This document shows, piece by piece, positions 1 through 7,194 of a DNA stretch of 32,718 nt. The position numbers and the translations under genes were made by a program. The notes under the pieces are model-generated. The model was not told the origin of the DNA. It did no database searches and worked only from the letters and a program-made list of their open reading frames with translations. Origin of the DNA: an uncultured Clostridia bacterium (GTDB taxonomy: Bacteria > Bacillota > Clostridia > Oscillospirales > Ruminococcaceae); NCBI GenBank assembly GCA_947627205.1, contig CANQVE010000027.1:1-32718 (forward strand). Direction: 5' to 3'. Position 1 is the stretch's first letter, and each line of letters starts with the position of its first letter.

Positions 1-13
1 AAATTCCTATCCT

Positions 14-61
14 CAACTTTATTTTGATCTCCTTATTTTTTTATATTTTTTGTCTCACATC
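14..61 (-). repeat. Left-end copy of a repeat also found inverted at the right end
   Basis: Read on the minus strand, this stretch contains GATGTGAGACAAAA, then a TATA/AAAAA-rich middle, then AAAATAAAGTTG. The same blocks occur in the same order on the plus strand at 32659-32712, with a slightly longer middle there. The two window ends are therefore inverted copies of one sequence. It could be the tip of an insertion sequence or another dispersed repeat at which an assembly broke. No transposase is visible. Confidence 0.55.
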
Positions 62-97
62 ATTGACAAAAGTACAATTTTATTCAACATAAAGTTC

Positions 98-225
98 AAA
101 AAGGTTTCTCGTGTGCCATTAAATTAAAAACAATCTAAATAATCCGCCGTAGCGTTTTGCCCAAAGGGCATAATGCGTGGACAACCTCTGCTGTACACTG
201 TACACTGTCAACTGTACACTGATAA
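98..225 (+). repeat. Composite intergenic repeat, copy A (heptad family)
   Basis: A GTGTGCC/AAACAATCTAAA head is followed by a CCGCC-containing middle and a tail of 7-bp units at 191-225 (CTGTACA, CTGTACA, CTGTCAA, CTGTACA, CTGATAA). The same head-and-tail arrangement recurs at 855-947 (reversed), 957-1053, 2845-2941 and 27379-27476 (reversed). Apart from this repeat and the promoter at 248, nothing else is seen in bases 1-308. Confidence 0.7.
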
Positions 226-247
226 ACTCCCCATGAATAATAAACAA

Positions 248-276
248 TTGACAAATCCCAAAAACCGTGATATAAT
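248..276 (+). promoter_or_regulatory. Consensus sigma-A promoter of the dCMP deaminase gene
   Basis: TTGACA at 248-253 and TATAAT at 271-276 are separated by 17 bases. Transcription would start near 283. The ribosome binding site AAAAGGAG lies about 8 bases before the ATG at 309. Confidence 0.9.
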
Positions 277-308
277 CAAATAAAGTAATTACATAAAAGG
301 AGTTTATC

Positions 309-794
309 ATGAGAGTCGACAAGACGAATTATTATCTGGACATTGCGCAAACGGTCGCTGAAAGAGGAACGTGCCTGAGAAGAAATTTCGGCGCGATAAT
401 CGTAAAAAACGACAGCATTATCTCCACGGGCTATAACGGCGCACCGCGCGGAAGAAAGAACTGCTGTGACGTCGGAGAATGCACGCGCGAAAAGCTCGGC
501 GTTCCTAGCGGTCAGAGGTATGAGCTTTGCCGTTCGGTTCATGCCGAGGCTAACTGCATAATCTCCGCGCCGAGGACGGAAATGCTCGGTTCGGTGCTGT
601 ATCTAGCGTGCCTTGACGCTAAGAGCGGAGAGCTTACGGGAAACACCGAGCCTTGTTCAATGTGCAAAAGGCTGATAATAAACGCAGGCATTGAGCGCGT
701 TTTTGTCCGCAATAACAAGAACGAGTTCACCGAGTTTGTCGTAAACGACTGGATTGAAAACGACGCAAGCCTTAATGGCAGTACAGGATATTGA
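309..794 (+). CDS. dCMP deaminase (ComEB-type cytidine/deoxycytidylate deaminase)
   Basis: This is a zinc-dependent deaminase of 161 residues, normal for the family. It converts dCMP to dUMP in the cytoplasm, feeding thymidylate synthesis. The zinc signature is complete: H78-A-E80 gives one ligand and the catalytic glutamate, and P115-C116-S-M-C119 gives the two cysteine ligands. The substrate loop TGYNGAPRG at 40-48 is typical of dCMP deaminases, as opposed to tRNA adenosine deaminases. The start is fixed by AAAAGGAG upstream. The gene stands alone between a consensus promoter and a hairpin terminator at 891-915. In many Firmicutes the homologue is called comEB because of its neighbourhood, but no competence genes are present here. 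Confidence 0.93.
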   Translation: MRVDKTNYYLDIAQTVAERGTCLRRNFGAIIVKNDSIISTGYNGAPRGRKNCCDVGECTREKLGVPSGQRYELCRSVHAEANCIISAPRTEMLGSVLYLACLDAKSGELTGNTEPCSMCKRLIINAGIERVFVRNNKNEFTEFVVNDWIENDASLNGSTGY

Positions 795-854
795 TAACGT
801 ACTTTTTCCTTTAAAGAAACACAATAAACTTTAGTACACAAGGCGGAATGCCAA

Positions 855-947
855 TATACAGTGTACAGGGTACAGTGTACAGTAGAATGTGTCCGCCTTT
901 CGGCGGACGGTTTTTAGATTGTTTTTAATTTAAAGGCACACAAAAAA
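855..947 (-). repeat. Composite intergenic repeat, copy B (reversed)
   Basis: Heptads at 855-882 read TATACAG, TGTACAG, GGTACAG, TGTACAG. A GC hairpin (891-908) follows, then TTTAGATTGTTTTTAATTTA and GGCACAC, which is the reverse of the head of copy A. The repeat supplies the terminator of the upstream gene. Confidence 0.7.
891..915 (+). terminator. Intrinsic terminator of the dCMP deaminase gene
   Basis: GTCCGCC (891-897) pairs with GGCGGAC (902-908) across a four-base loop, followed by GGTTTTTA. It lies inside repeat copy B. Confidence 0.75.
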
Positions 948-956
948 CCTTTTGAC

Positions 957-1053
957 TTGATAACAATCTAAATATTATCCGCGAAGCGGATACCTTTGCT
1001 GTTTACTTTACACAGCGTTGCACGCGAAGCGTTCAACGCGTACACTGTCAACT
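957..1053 (+). repeat. Composite intergenic repeat, copy C
   Basis: AACAATCTAAAT is followed by short palindromes (CCGCGAAGCGG, ACGCGAAGCGT) and a CACTGTCAACTG tail. It closely matches the reverse complement of 27379-27476. It runs into the ksgA leader. A TTGACT at 952-957 precedes it, but no convincing -10 follows at 17 bases. Confidence 0.65.
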
Positions 1054-1068
1054 GCCGATAGGTGAAAA

Positions 1069-1917
1069 ATGGACTTAACGAACATCAATGTTATAAGAGA
1101 ACTCTTCTCCCGTCATGGGTTCTCGTTCTCCAAGGCACTCGGGCAGAATTTCCTGATAAATCCCGCGGTATGCCCGAAAATTGCCGAAATGGGCGGGTGT
1201 AAAGAGGGTGTCTGCGCAATTGAGATAGGAACGGGCGTGGGCGTGCTGACAAAAGAGCTTGCAAAGCGGTGCGACAAGGTAATAGCTATCGAGCTTGACG
1301 AAAGGCTGAAACCCGTTTTAGCCGAAACGCTCGCGGAATTTGACAATGTTGAAGTCATTTTCGCGGACGTTATGCAGACCGACCTTAATGAAATTGTCGG
1401 AAAATTCGGCGGGAAAGACGTCGTTGTATGCGCAAATCTGCCGTATTATATTACATCTCCCGTGATAATGAAGATACTCGAAAGCAGGCTTCGGATAAAG
1501 TCGCTTACCGTAATGGTACAGCGCGAGGCGGGCGACAGAATTTGCGCCGTCCCAGGAACAAGGGAGAGCGGAGCGGTCTCGTATGCCGTGAGATATTACA
1601 GCGAGCCGAGGCTGTTGTTTAAGGTCAACAGAGGGAGCTTTATGCCGTCGCCGAATGTCGACAGCGAGGTGATAAAGCTGGAAATTACCGACAGGAATAA
1701 ACTGCCGAATGATGTTGAAAAAATGCTGTTCAGGCTTATTCGCTCGGGATTTTCTCAGAGAAGAAAACAGTTATTGAACCCGCTTTCGGGGGAGCTTAAA
1801 ATGCCGAAAGAGGAGCTTTGCGGAATGTTTTTGGCTGTCGGAATAAAGCCTACGGCGCGCGCCGAGGAGCTTAAACTTGAAGATTATATAGAGCTGGCGA
1901 AAAGGCTCATGGGATAG
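1069..1917 (+). CDS. ksgA: 16S rRNA (adenine1518/1519-N6) dimethyltransferase
   Basis: KsgA/RsmA uses S-adenosylmethionine to dimethylate two adjacent adenosines in the 3' hairpin of 16S rRNA, a late step in 30S assembly. The 282-residue length is normal. Visible motifs are GQNFLINP at 25-32, the SAM loop EIGTGVGVLT at 52-61, the adenine-binding NLPYYITSP at 123-131 and FMPSPNVDS at 191-199. The C-terminal helical domain follows. The start is the ATG shortly after AGGTG. The gene is preceded by repeat copy C, and its stop codon is followed immediately by a structured inverted-repeat element (1918-2055). Kasugamycin resistance arises when this gene is lost; this copy looks intact. Confidence 0.96.
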   Translation: MDLTNINVIRELFSRHGFSFSKALGQNFLINPAVCPKIAEMGGCKEGVCAIEIGTGVGVLTKELAKRCDKVIAIELDERLKPVLAETLAEFDNVEVIFADVMQTDLNEIVGKFGGKDVVVCANLPYYITSPVIMKILESRLRIKSLTVMVQREAGDRICAVPGTRESGAVSYAVRYYSEPRLLFKVNRGSFMPSPNVDSEVIKLEITDRNKLPNDVEKMLFRLIRSGFSQRRKQLLNPLSGELKMPKEELCGMFLAVGIKPTARAEELKLEDYIELAKRLMG

Positions 1918-2055
1918 TTCAGACTGTATATAAAGCCCCATCTGCGGCGTAGCGTTATCCGCAGAAAGCGGATAATGTGGCGGCTTACTGCGGCAGGCAC
2001 AAAGCCTAGCCGCAGCACCGCTTCCTAGCATCTGGGGCTTTCTCTACAGTCTGAA
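1918..2055 (+). repeat. Structured element with terminal inverted repeats, copy 1
   Basis: The element begins on the base after the ksgA stop. Its left arm TTCAGACTGTA..AAAGCCCCA matches the inverted right arm TGGGGCTTT..TACAGTCTGAA over roughly 24 of 26 positions. Inside are two further hairpins: TTATCCGC/GCGGATAA, and a nested stem TGCGGC-AGGC/GCCT-(A)GCCGCA. A shorter homologue lies at 21929-22036. It could be a MITE-like element or a structured RNA acting at mRNA 3' ends. A T run (2062-2067) follows but is not adjacent to the stem. Confidence 0.7.
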
Positions 2056-2105
2056 ATCGGATTTTTTATACAAGCTGGGAATAGTTTACGGAAAGTGAGG
2101 CAATT

Positions 2106-2342
2106 ATGCTTAAACTGAAAAACATTACGGTCGCGGGGAATATTATTTCGATGCTTGTTCTTATTGAATGTGACGAGAACAGGGCTTATGAACTGTCCGT
2201 TGACGCAAGTACCGAATGGTATTCTGTGGTAAAGTCGGATATTCCCGCTGATGACAGAATTTACGAGCGTCAGGCAAAAACTGCGCTTCGGCAGTATAAA
2301 GGGAAACCCCTGCCCGAGGAGATAGTTTCGGCGTGGGTTTAA
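2106..2342 (+). CDS. Small protein of unknown function (78 aa)
   Basis: I do not recognise this family. A GTGAGG ribosome binding site at about 2095-2100 precedes the ATG at good spacing, and codon use resembles the neighbours, so I take it as real. The protein has a short N-terminal stretch that could form beta strands, a central acidic region (DIPADDRIYE, about 45-54) and a short basic helix with PLPEEI near the C-terminus. It has no signal peptide, membrane segment or cysteine pair. It follows ksgA across the structured element and is followed by a hairpin terminator at 2469-2511. No function is proposed. Confidence 0.6.
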   Translation: MLKLKNITVAGNIISMLVLIECDENRAYELSVDASTEWYSVVKSDIPADDRIYERQAKTALRQYKGKPLPEEIVSAWV

Positions 2343-2383
2343 GAAAATAATGCTGATTTTATTGAATAAAAAATCTGCCCCTG

Positions 2384-2411
2384 TTGGCAGTTGACAGTGT
2401 ACAGTATTCAG
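2384..2411 (-). repeat. Heptad repeat copy F
   Basis: Four 7-bp units (TTGGCAG, TTGACAG, TGTACAG, TATTCAG), each ending in CAG. The same order of units recurs at 2761-2795 and, with changes, at 19423-19457. Confidence 0.75.
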
Positions 2412-2460
2412 TAGAATATTATCTACCGCAGTCGGATCTTTTTGTCAATAATTTAACAAT

Positions 2461-2511
2461 AAAAAATCTGCCCCGAGTTGTACTGCAATACAGCGCGGGG
2501 CAAACTTTTTG
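2461..2511. terminator. Bidirectional hairpin terminator
   Basis: TGCCCCG at about 2469-2475 pairs with CGGGGCA near 2497-2503. AAACTTTTT follows on the plus strand, and on the minus strand the hairpin is followed by GATTTTTT. In the plus direction it can end the 78-aa gene transcript. In the minus direction it ends the candidate small RNA. Confidence 0.75.
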
Positions 2512-2540
2512 CGGTTATGTAGATCTTTTCGGTTTTCTAC
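2461..2540 (-). ncRNA. Candidate orphan small RNA of about 75-80 nt
   Basis: A consensus promoter at 2547-2575 would start a minus-strand RNA near 2540. The RNA would begin with a small stem (TGTAGA pairing with TCTACA) and continue through an A-rich linker. It would stop in the GC hairpin and U run at 2461-2503. No open frame with a ribosome binding site lies inside, and no gene follows on that strand before the terminator. I do not recognise it as a known RNA family. The alternative is a decayed leader of a lost gene. Confidence 0.5.
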
Positions 2541-2546
2541 AATTGT

Positions 2547-2575
2547 ATTATAGCATATTATTTTGCATTTGTCAA
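2547..2575 (-). promoter_or_regulatory. Consensus promoter of the candidate small RNA
   Basis: On the minus strand TTGACA (2575-2570) and TATAAT (2552-2547) are 17 bases apart. This is as good a promoter as any in the window, yet only a terminator lies downstream. Confidence 0.75.
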
Positions 2576-2694
2576 TAACAATGGCGAGAGAAATTCGCCC
2601 ATTTATCACTTTTAGATTGACTTAACACTCTTTCTTTCCCGCTCAAAAGTAAATGCTTTTCAGAGTAGGTTTCACGCTCTACACCTCTTTTAGG

Positions 2695-2755
2695 ATTGCC
2701 GTTTCAAAGCACGGCTTTGAAACGGCAATGCGGGGAAAACTCTTGTTTTCCCCGC
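2695..2755. repeat. Two adjacent perfect hairpins
   Basis: The first stem is 16 bp with a 3-base loop (2695-2729; arms ATTGCCGTTTCAAAGC and its complement). The second is 11 bp with a 4-base loop (2730-2755; arms GCGGGGAAAAC and its complement). A related pair, partly decayed, lies at 11795-11850, where GGTGCGGGGAAAACAAGAG recurs. Confidence 0.8.
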
Positions 2756-2760
2756 ACCCG

Positions 2761-2795
2761 TTGGCAGTTGACAGTGTACAATGTACAGTATTCAG
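2761..2795 (-). repeat. Heptad repeat copy G
   Basis: Five 7-bp units: TTGGCAG, TTGACAG, TGTACAA, TGTACAG, TATTCAG. It is nearly the same order as copy F at 2384. Confidence 0.75.
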
Positions 2796-2844
2796 TATAA
2801 TGTTGTCGGACTGAAACGTTTTGGAGCGCTACCGTAAAAGATAT

Positions 2845-2941
2845 GCTCGTGTGCCTATCGTCTAAAAACAATCTAAATTCTATCCGCCGCAAGGCGGATA
2901 CCGACGCTGTACACTGTACACTGTACACTGTACACTGTCAA
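2845..2941 (+). repeat. Composite intergenic repeat, copy D
   Basis: GTGTGCC and AAACAATCTAAA form the head, a hairpin TATCCGCC/GGCGGATA follows, and 2907-2941 holds four exact CTGTACA units plus CTGTCAA. This is the longest uninterrupted heptad run in the window. Confidence 0.75.
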
Positions 2942-2979
2942 CTTGCAAAGGGTTCAATCAGAAAATGGAAACAAAGTTC

Positions 2980-4944
2980 CTATTCCAATTCAAAAGCCCC
3001 CGTATACAGTCTATAATACTGCCCTTTCTCGGCTATCAGTTTATCATGCGAACCGCGCTCGATTATTCTGCCGTGGTCTAAGACCATTATAACGTCCGAA
3101 TTTCTGACAGTCGAAAGTCTATGCGCAATTACAAAGACCGTTCTCCCTTTCATAAGCGCGTCCATTCCTGCCTGAACTATCGCTTCCGTTCGGGTATCTA
3201 TCGAACTCGTCGCCTCGTCAAGTATCATAACAGGCGGATCTGCAACCGCTGCTCTCGCTATCGAAATAAGCTGTCTCTGTCCCTGCGAAAGCCCGCTTCC
3301 GTCGCCCCTTAACACCGTATTATAACCGTCAGGGAGCATTCTGATAAAGCTGTCCGCATTTGCCAGCTTCGCCGCCGCTATACATTCCTCGTCCGTCGCG
3401 TCGGGCTTTCCATAGCGCAAGTTGTCCATAACCGTTCCCGTAAACAAATTTACGTCCTGCAAAACAACTCCCAGCGAACGCCTTAGATCGCTCTTTTTTA
3501 TCTTGTTTACATTTATCCCGTCATAGCGTATCTTTCCGTCGTCTATGTCATAGAAACGGTTTATAAGGTTCGTTATGGTCGTCTTGCCTGCGCCCGTAGC
3601 GCCTACGAATGCCACTTTCTGCCCCGGCTCGGCATAGATGTTTATATCCTGCAAAACCAGCTTTTCGGGTACATATCCGAAATCAACATTATCCAGCACA
3701 ATGTCGCCTTTAAGCTCCTCGTATGTTACAGTGCCGTCGGCGCTGTGCGGGTGTTTCCATGCCCACAGGCCCGTATGCTCGGCGGTTTCGATAAGTTCGC
3801 CGTTCTCTCCGCGCTTTGCATTTACAAGCGTTACATAGCCGTTGTCTGTCTCGCTCGGCTCGTCAATAAGCGCGAATATTCTTCCCGCGCCCGCCATTGC
3901 CATAGCGACCGAGTTCAACTGCTGCGACACCTGTCCTATAGGACCGATAAAGCTCCTCGAAAGCTGTAAGAATGACGCAATAGCTCCGAGCGTCAGCGTA
4001 TTTACAGCAAAGCAGGCTACATTCGTTACTTCGTTTATCGCAAGATAACCGCCCACTATCGCCAGCACAACATAGAGAAAATATCCCAGACAGTTATTTA
4101 TCGGCATAAGAACGTTTGCATAAGCGTTCGCACGGCAGGTGTTTTCGGAGAGGTCGAAGTTTCTGGTGTCAAAGCCCTCTTTCGATTTCTGTTCACGGCA
4201 GAAGATCTTTATAACGCGCTGACCGTTTATCATTTCTTCTATATAGCCGTTTACCTTTGCCATTGAACCCTGCTGGCGGATAAAATACGTCCCCGATTTT
4301 TTGGCAATTATCGCGGTTATACACAGTATCAACAGCAGGAAAACCAACACCGTCAGCGTCAGCCACAGTGACAGCGAAAGCATTGAACAGAAAATCGAAA
4401 ACAGCGTTATTCCCGAGGAAATTGCCTGCGGCAAAGACTGCGACAACATCTGCTGCATTGCGTCCGCGTCGTTTGTATAAAAGCTCATAACGTCGCCGTG
4501 GGTGTGAGTGTCGAAGTATTTTATCGGAAGCGTCTGCATGTGCGAGAACATTTCGTCACGGATCTTCTTTAATACGCCCTGTGAAACGGTCGCCATAATC
4601 CTTGCCTGAATGAGAGAGCTTCCCGCTCCCGCAAGAAACAGCACCGCCATGAGGATAATTGTCCTCAATAATCCCGAATAATCGGGGTTGCCGCCGTTTT
4701 TATGCACTTCTACAAGCGGAAGTATATAATCGTCGATAAGCGTTTTTATAAACAGCGACGACGCGACGCTCGCCAGCGCGCTTACTATAATGCACACAAC
4801 GACAAGTATCAGTCTTTTTCTAAACGGCTTCATATAGCCGAAAAGCCGTTTTATTACCTTTTTGTCGAACTTCATCGGAACTCTCGCTCCGCGCGGCGGT
4901 CTGCCCTGTCTTACGGGGATTTTTTCTTCTTTCATGTCGCTCAT
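2980..4944 (-). CDS. ABC exporter half-transporter, catalytically complete subunit
   Basis: This 654-residue protein has an N-terminal six-helix exporter domain (about 40-345) and a C-terminal ATPase domain. Seen in the ATPase are Walker A GATGAGKTT (448-456), Q-loop Q496, signature LSQGQ (552-556), Walker B ending in catalytic E577, and switch histidine H608. The signature deviates from LSGGQ. The linker before the ATPase (about 365-412) is longer than usual. Its start overlaps the stop of the partner gene by four bases, so the two are translationally coupled. Together they should form a BmrCD/LmrCD-like heterodimeric exporter of drugs, peptides or lipids. The substrate cannot be read from the sequence; the MarR gene ahead hints at a toxic compound. 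Confidence 0.9.
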   Translation of the reverse strand: MSDMKEEKIPVRQGRPPRGARVPMKFDKKVIKRLFGYMKPFRKRLILVVVCIIVSALASVASSLFIKTLIDDYILPLVEVHKNGGNPDYSGLLRTIILMAVLFLAGAGSSLIQARIMATVSQGVLKKIRDEMFSHMQTLPIKYFDTHTHGDVMSFYTNDADAMQQMLSQSLPQAISSGITLFSIFCSMLSLSLWLTLTVLVFLLLILCITAIIAKKSGTYFIRQQGSMAKVNGYIEEMINGQRVIKIFCREQKSKEGFDTRNFDLSENTCRANAYANVLMPINNCLGYFLYVVLAIVGGYLAINEVTNVACFAVNTLTLGAIASFLQLSRSFIGPIGQVSQQLNSVAMAMAGAGRIFALIDEPSETDNGYVTLVNAKRGENGELIETAEHTGLWAWKHPHSADGTVTYEELKGDIVLDNVDFGYVPEKLVLQDINIYAEPGQKVAFVGATGAGKTTITNLINRFYDIDDGKIRYDGINVNKIKKSDLRRSLGVVLQDVNLFTGTVMDNLRYGKPDATDEECIAAAKLANADSFIRMLPDGYNTVLRGDGSGLSQGQRQLISIARAAVADPPVMILDEATSSIDTRTEAIVQAGMDALMKGRTVFVIAHRLSTVRNSDVIMVLDHGRIIERGSHDKLIAEKGQYYRLYTGAFELE

Positions 4945-6692
4945 TCTTCCGCCGCTCCTTTCGTCTGAGAGTCGTATATCTCGCGGTAAATTCCCCCGCG
5001 CTCGTACAATTCTTCATGCGTTCCTATCTCGGAAATTCTGCCGTTGTCCATGATTATTATCCTGTCGGCATCGCAGACCGACGAAACGCGCTGGGCTATG
5101 ATTATCTTTGTAGTATCGGGAATTTCCTCGCGGAAAGCCTTTCTTATCATGGCGTCAGTGTGAGTATCGACAGCCGAAGTCGAGTCGTCAAGTATAAGTA
5201 TCTTCGGCTTTTTAAGAAGCGCCCTCGCTATGCACAGTCTCTGCTTCTGTCCGCCCGAAACGTTTGTTCCGCCCTGTTCTATATAGGTGTTGTATTTATC
5301 GGGGAACGTCTGAATAAATTCGTCCGCGCATGCCAGCTTGCACACTTTTTCTACTTCTTCGTCCGTTGCGTTTTCATCGCCCCAGCGGATATTCTCGGCG
5401 ATCGTTCCCGAAAAGAGCGTGTTTTTCTGAAGCACCATTGCGACGTTGTTTCTGAGCGCCTCAATGTTATAGTCCTTTACATTTTCCCCGCCGACAAGAA
5501 CTTCTCCCTCGTCTGCGTCATAAAGTCGCGGTATCATCTGAACGAGCGTGGATTTAGAAGAACCCGTTCCGCCGATAATGCCGATAGTCTCTCCGCTCTT
5601 TATCTTGAGGTCAATGTCATTCAGCGCTGCTTTTTCGGACGTCTTAAAGTATCTGAAACCGACGTTCTTAAACTCAATCGAGCCGTCTTTAACTTCGGTC
5701 AGGTTGCGCTCGCCGTTGCGCAGGTCGCTCTTTTCGTTCAATACCTCGCAGACGCGGTCTGCGCTAGCCTTTGACATTGTCAGCATTACGAATATCATCG
5801 ACAGCATCATAAGGCTCATAAGTATCTGCATTGTGTATGTAAACAGCTCCATTAGACTTCCCGTGGTAAGTCCTAATGCCTCGTCATTCCCGCTTGCAAC
5901 AACCGCCTGCGCGCCGAGCCATGAAATGGCGATAATGCAGGTGTAAACGGAAATTTGCATTGCGGGAGCGTTGAATGCAACGGTTTTTTCGGCTTTGGTG
6001 AAACGGTCATAGATTAGCTTTGAGATCTTGCCGAACTTTCCTATTTCATGATCCTCGCGCACAAAGCTCTTTACAACGCGTATTCCGCGCAGGTTTTCTT
6101 CTACGACGTTATTTAAATCGTCATAAGTCGTAAACACTTTTCTGAACATCGGAAAAGCCGTCTTGACGATAATTGCCAGCACAATAACAAGAAACGGTAT
6201 TACACAAAGGAATATCATCGAGAGCTCTTTGCTTGCCCTAAATGAGAATGTAAACGCGAAAATCAGCATTGCGGGCGCGCGGAAAACAATTCTCGTCAGC
6301 ATCTGAAACGACATCTGAACGTTTGTTACATCAGTCGTAAGGCGCGTTACAAGACTCGCGGGAGAAAACTTGTCTATGTTTGAAAAGCTGAAATTCTGGA
6401 TATTGTAGTACATGTCGTGCCTTAAATTCCTCGAAAAATAAGACGAGGCGCGCGACGCGGTATATCCCGCGATAACGCCGAAGCACAGCGCAGTGAGCGT
6501 TCTTATCAGCAGTTCAACTCCGTATCTCAAGACCATGTCCATATTTCCGACGGTTATGCCGTCGTCTATAAGGTGCGCCATTGTGCTGGGAATTGACACC
6601 TCTACAAAACTCTCGCACAGTACGAAAATAGGCGTTAAAATCGCGGGCAGGAGCGCTTGCCTTACGCATTTCGCAAGTGTCTTAATCATCAT
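4941..6692 (-). CDS. ABC exporter half-transporter, degenerate-site subunit
   Basis: This is the 583-residue partner of the 2980-4944 protein, with a six-helix exporter domain (about 15-310) and an ATPase domain. Walker A is GGTGSSKST (374-382), Q-loop Q422, and the signature is a canonical VSGGQ (478-482). Walker B ends in aspartate (LDD, D503) where the catalytic glutamate should be, and glutamine Q534 replaces the switch histidine. These are the hallmarks of the non-hydrolysing site in heterodimeric exporters. The canonical signature here completes the active site of the partner. The start overlaps the end of the MarR gene by 11 bases. ATGATG at the start leaves two possible initiation codons three bases apart. 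Confidence 0.9.
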   Translation of the reverse strand: MMIKTLAKCVRQALLPAILTPIFVLCESFVEVSIPSTMAHLIDDGITVGNMDMVLRYGVELLIRTLTALCFGVIAGYTASRASSYFSRNLRHDMYYNIQNFSFSNIDKFSPASLVTRLTTDVTNVQMSFQMLTRIVFRAPAMLIFAFTFSFRASKELSMIFLCVIPFLVIVLAIIVKTAFPMFRKVFTTYDDLNNVVEENLRGIRVVKSFVREDHEIGKFGKISKLIYDRFTKAEKTVAFNAPAMQISVYTCIIAISWLGAQAVVASGNDEALGLTTGSLMELFTYTMQILMSLMMLSMIFVMLTMSKASADRVCEVLNEKSDLRNGERNLTEVKDGSIEFKNVGFRYFKTSEKAALNDIDLKIKSGETIGIIGGTGSSKSTLVQMIPRLYDADEGEVLVGGENVKDYNIEALRNNVAMVLQKNTLFSGTIAENIRWGDENATDEEVEKVCKLACADEFIQTFPDKYNTYIEQGGTNVSGGQKQRLCIARALLKKPKILILDDSTSAVDTHTDAMIRKAFREEIPDTTKIIIAQRVSSVCDADRIIIMDNGRISEIGTHEELYERGGIYREIYDSQTKGAAEE

Positions 6693-7173
6693 TTCCTCTT
6701 TTCTCAGCGCCTTTTCTTTCTTCGGCGGCGCTGTCTATATTTTTTTCGAGCCTGTCGAAATATGCGTTCAGCTGATTAAGCTCGGCAGGGGAAAAGCCTT
6801 TTATGAGCTTTTCTTCTATTTCGTTTACCTCTCCGTACATGGCTCTGCCCAGCTCGCGCGATTTTTCCGTCAGCACTATCTTTCTTAGTCTCCCGTCATG
6901 AGACACGATAACTCTGCGCACAAGCTCCTTTTTCTCTAAGAGCGTCAGCATTTTCGACACGGTCGAGCGCGTTATGCCGAATTTCTCCTCGAAATCTTTC
7001 TGGAAAATGTCGCGGTCTTTCTGCTCGGCCTCATACAGATAGCCTATTATCCATTTGTTTGAGCAAGTCAGCTTGTCAAGCTCCTCTTTCAGCTCCGAGT
7101 TTCCGTCAAGATAGCGCCTTATGGCGTTGCTTATCATTCTCAGCCTTAAGCCTACGCCCTTGTTATTTCCCAA
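6682..7173 (-). CDS. MarR-family transcriptional regulator
   Basis: A small winged-helix repressor of 163 residues, probably controlling its own operon and the two ABC exporter genes it overlaps. The helix-turn-helix is around residues 57-83 (FEEKFGITRSTVSKMLTLLE) and the wing around 84-101 (SHDGRLRKIVLT), with dimerisation helices at both ends. I choose the TTG at 7173 as the start because GAGGTG (7186-7181) lies seven bases before it. The ATG at 7194 has only repeat sequence upstream and would place that GAGGTG inside the gene. A perfect minus-strand promoter lies at 7399-7427, leaving a leader of about 220 bases that contains a large repeat hairpin. A 10-bp palindrome CATTATAATG overlaps the -10 box and is a possible operator (inference). 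Confidence 0.88.
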   Translation of the reverse strand: MGNNKGVGLRLRMISNAIRRYLDGNSELKEELDKLTCSNKWIIGYLYEAEQKDRDIFQKDFEEKFGITRSTVSKMLTLLEKKELVRRVIVSHDGRLRKIVLTEKSRELGRAMYGEVNEIEEKLIKGFSPAELNQLNAYFDRLEKNIDSAAEERKGAEKRGNDD

Positions 7174-7194
7174 GAGAATACACCTCTTTCCCAT

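Larger units (their letters stand above)
2343..2979. other. Repeat-rich intergenic region between two operons
   Basis: No protein-coding gene is convincing here. The region holds two heptad repeats (2384-2411, 2761-2795), a bidirectional hairpin (2461-2511), a perfect minus-strand promoter (2547-2575), two adjacent perfect hairpins (2695-2755) and composite repeat copy D (2845-2941). The stretch 2583-2694 contains only a weak hairpin (GGCGA/TCGCC) and a short frame without a start codon. Confidence 0.7.

Noticed and set aside
119-322. Short open frames in the first 300 bases
   Set aside because: They overlap the promoter and repeat copy A and have no ribosome binding site.
2384-2578. A 64-codon open frame on the plus strand
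   Set aside because: It begins in a heptad repeat, runs through the bidirectional terminator and the minus-strand promoter, and has no ribosome binding site.
2572-2694. A 40-codon open frame on the minus strand ending just before the small-RNA promoter
   Set aside because: It has no start codon in frame and no similarity I recognise. It could be a gene remnant, but nothing supports this.
5016-5774. A 252-codon open frame on the plus strand opposite the ABC exporter
   Set aside because: The minus-strand frame carries all ABC motifs and ribosome binding sites; this frame has no recognisable domain.
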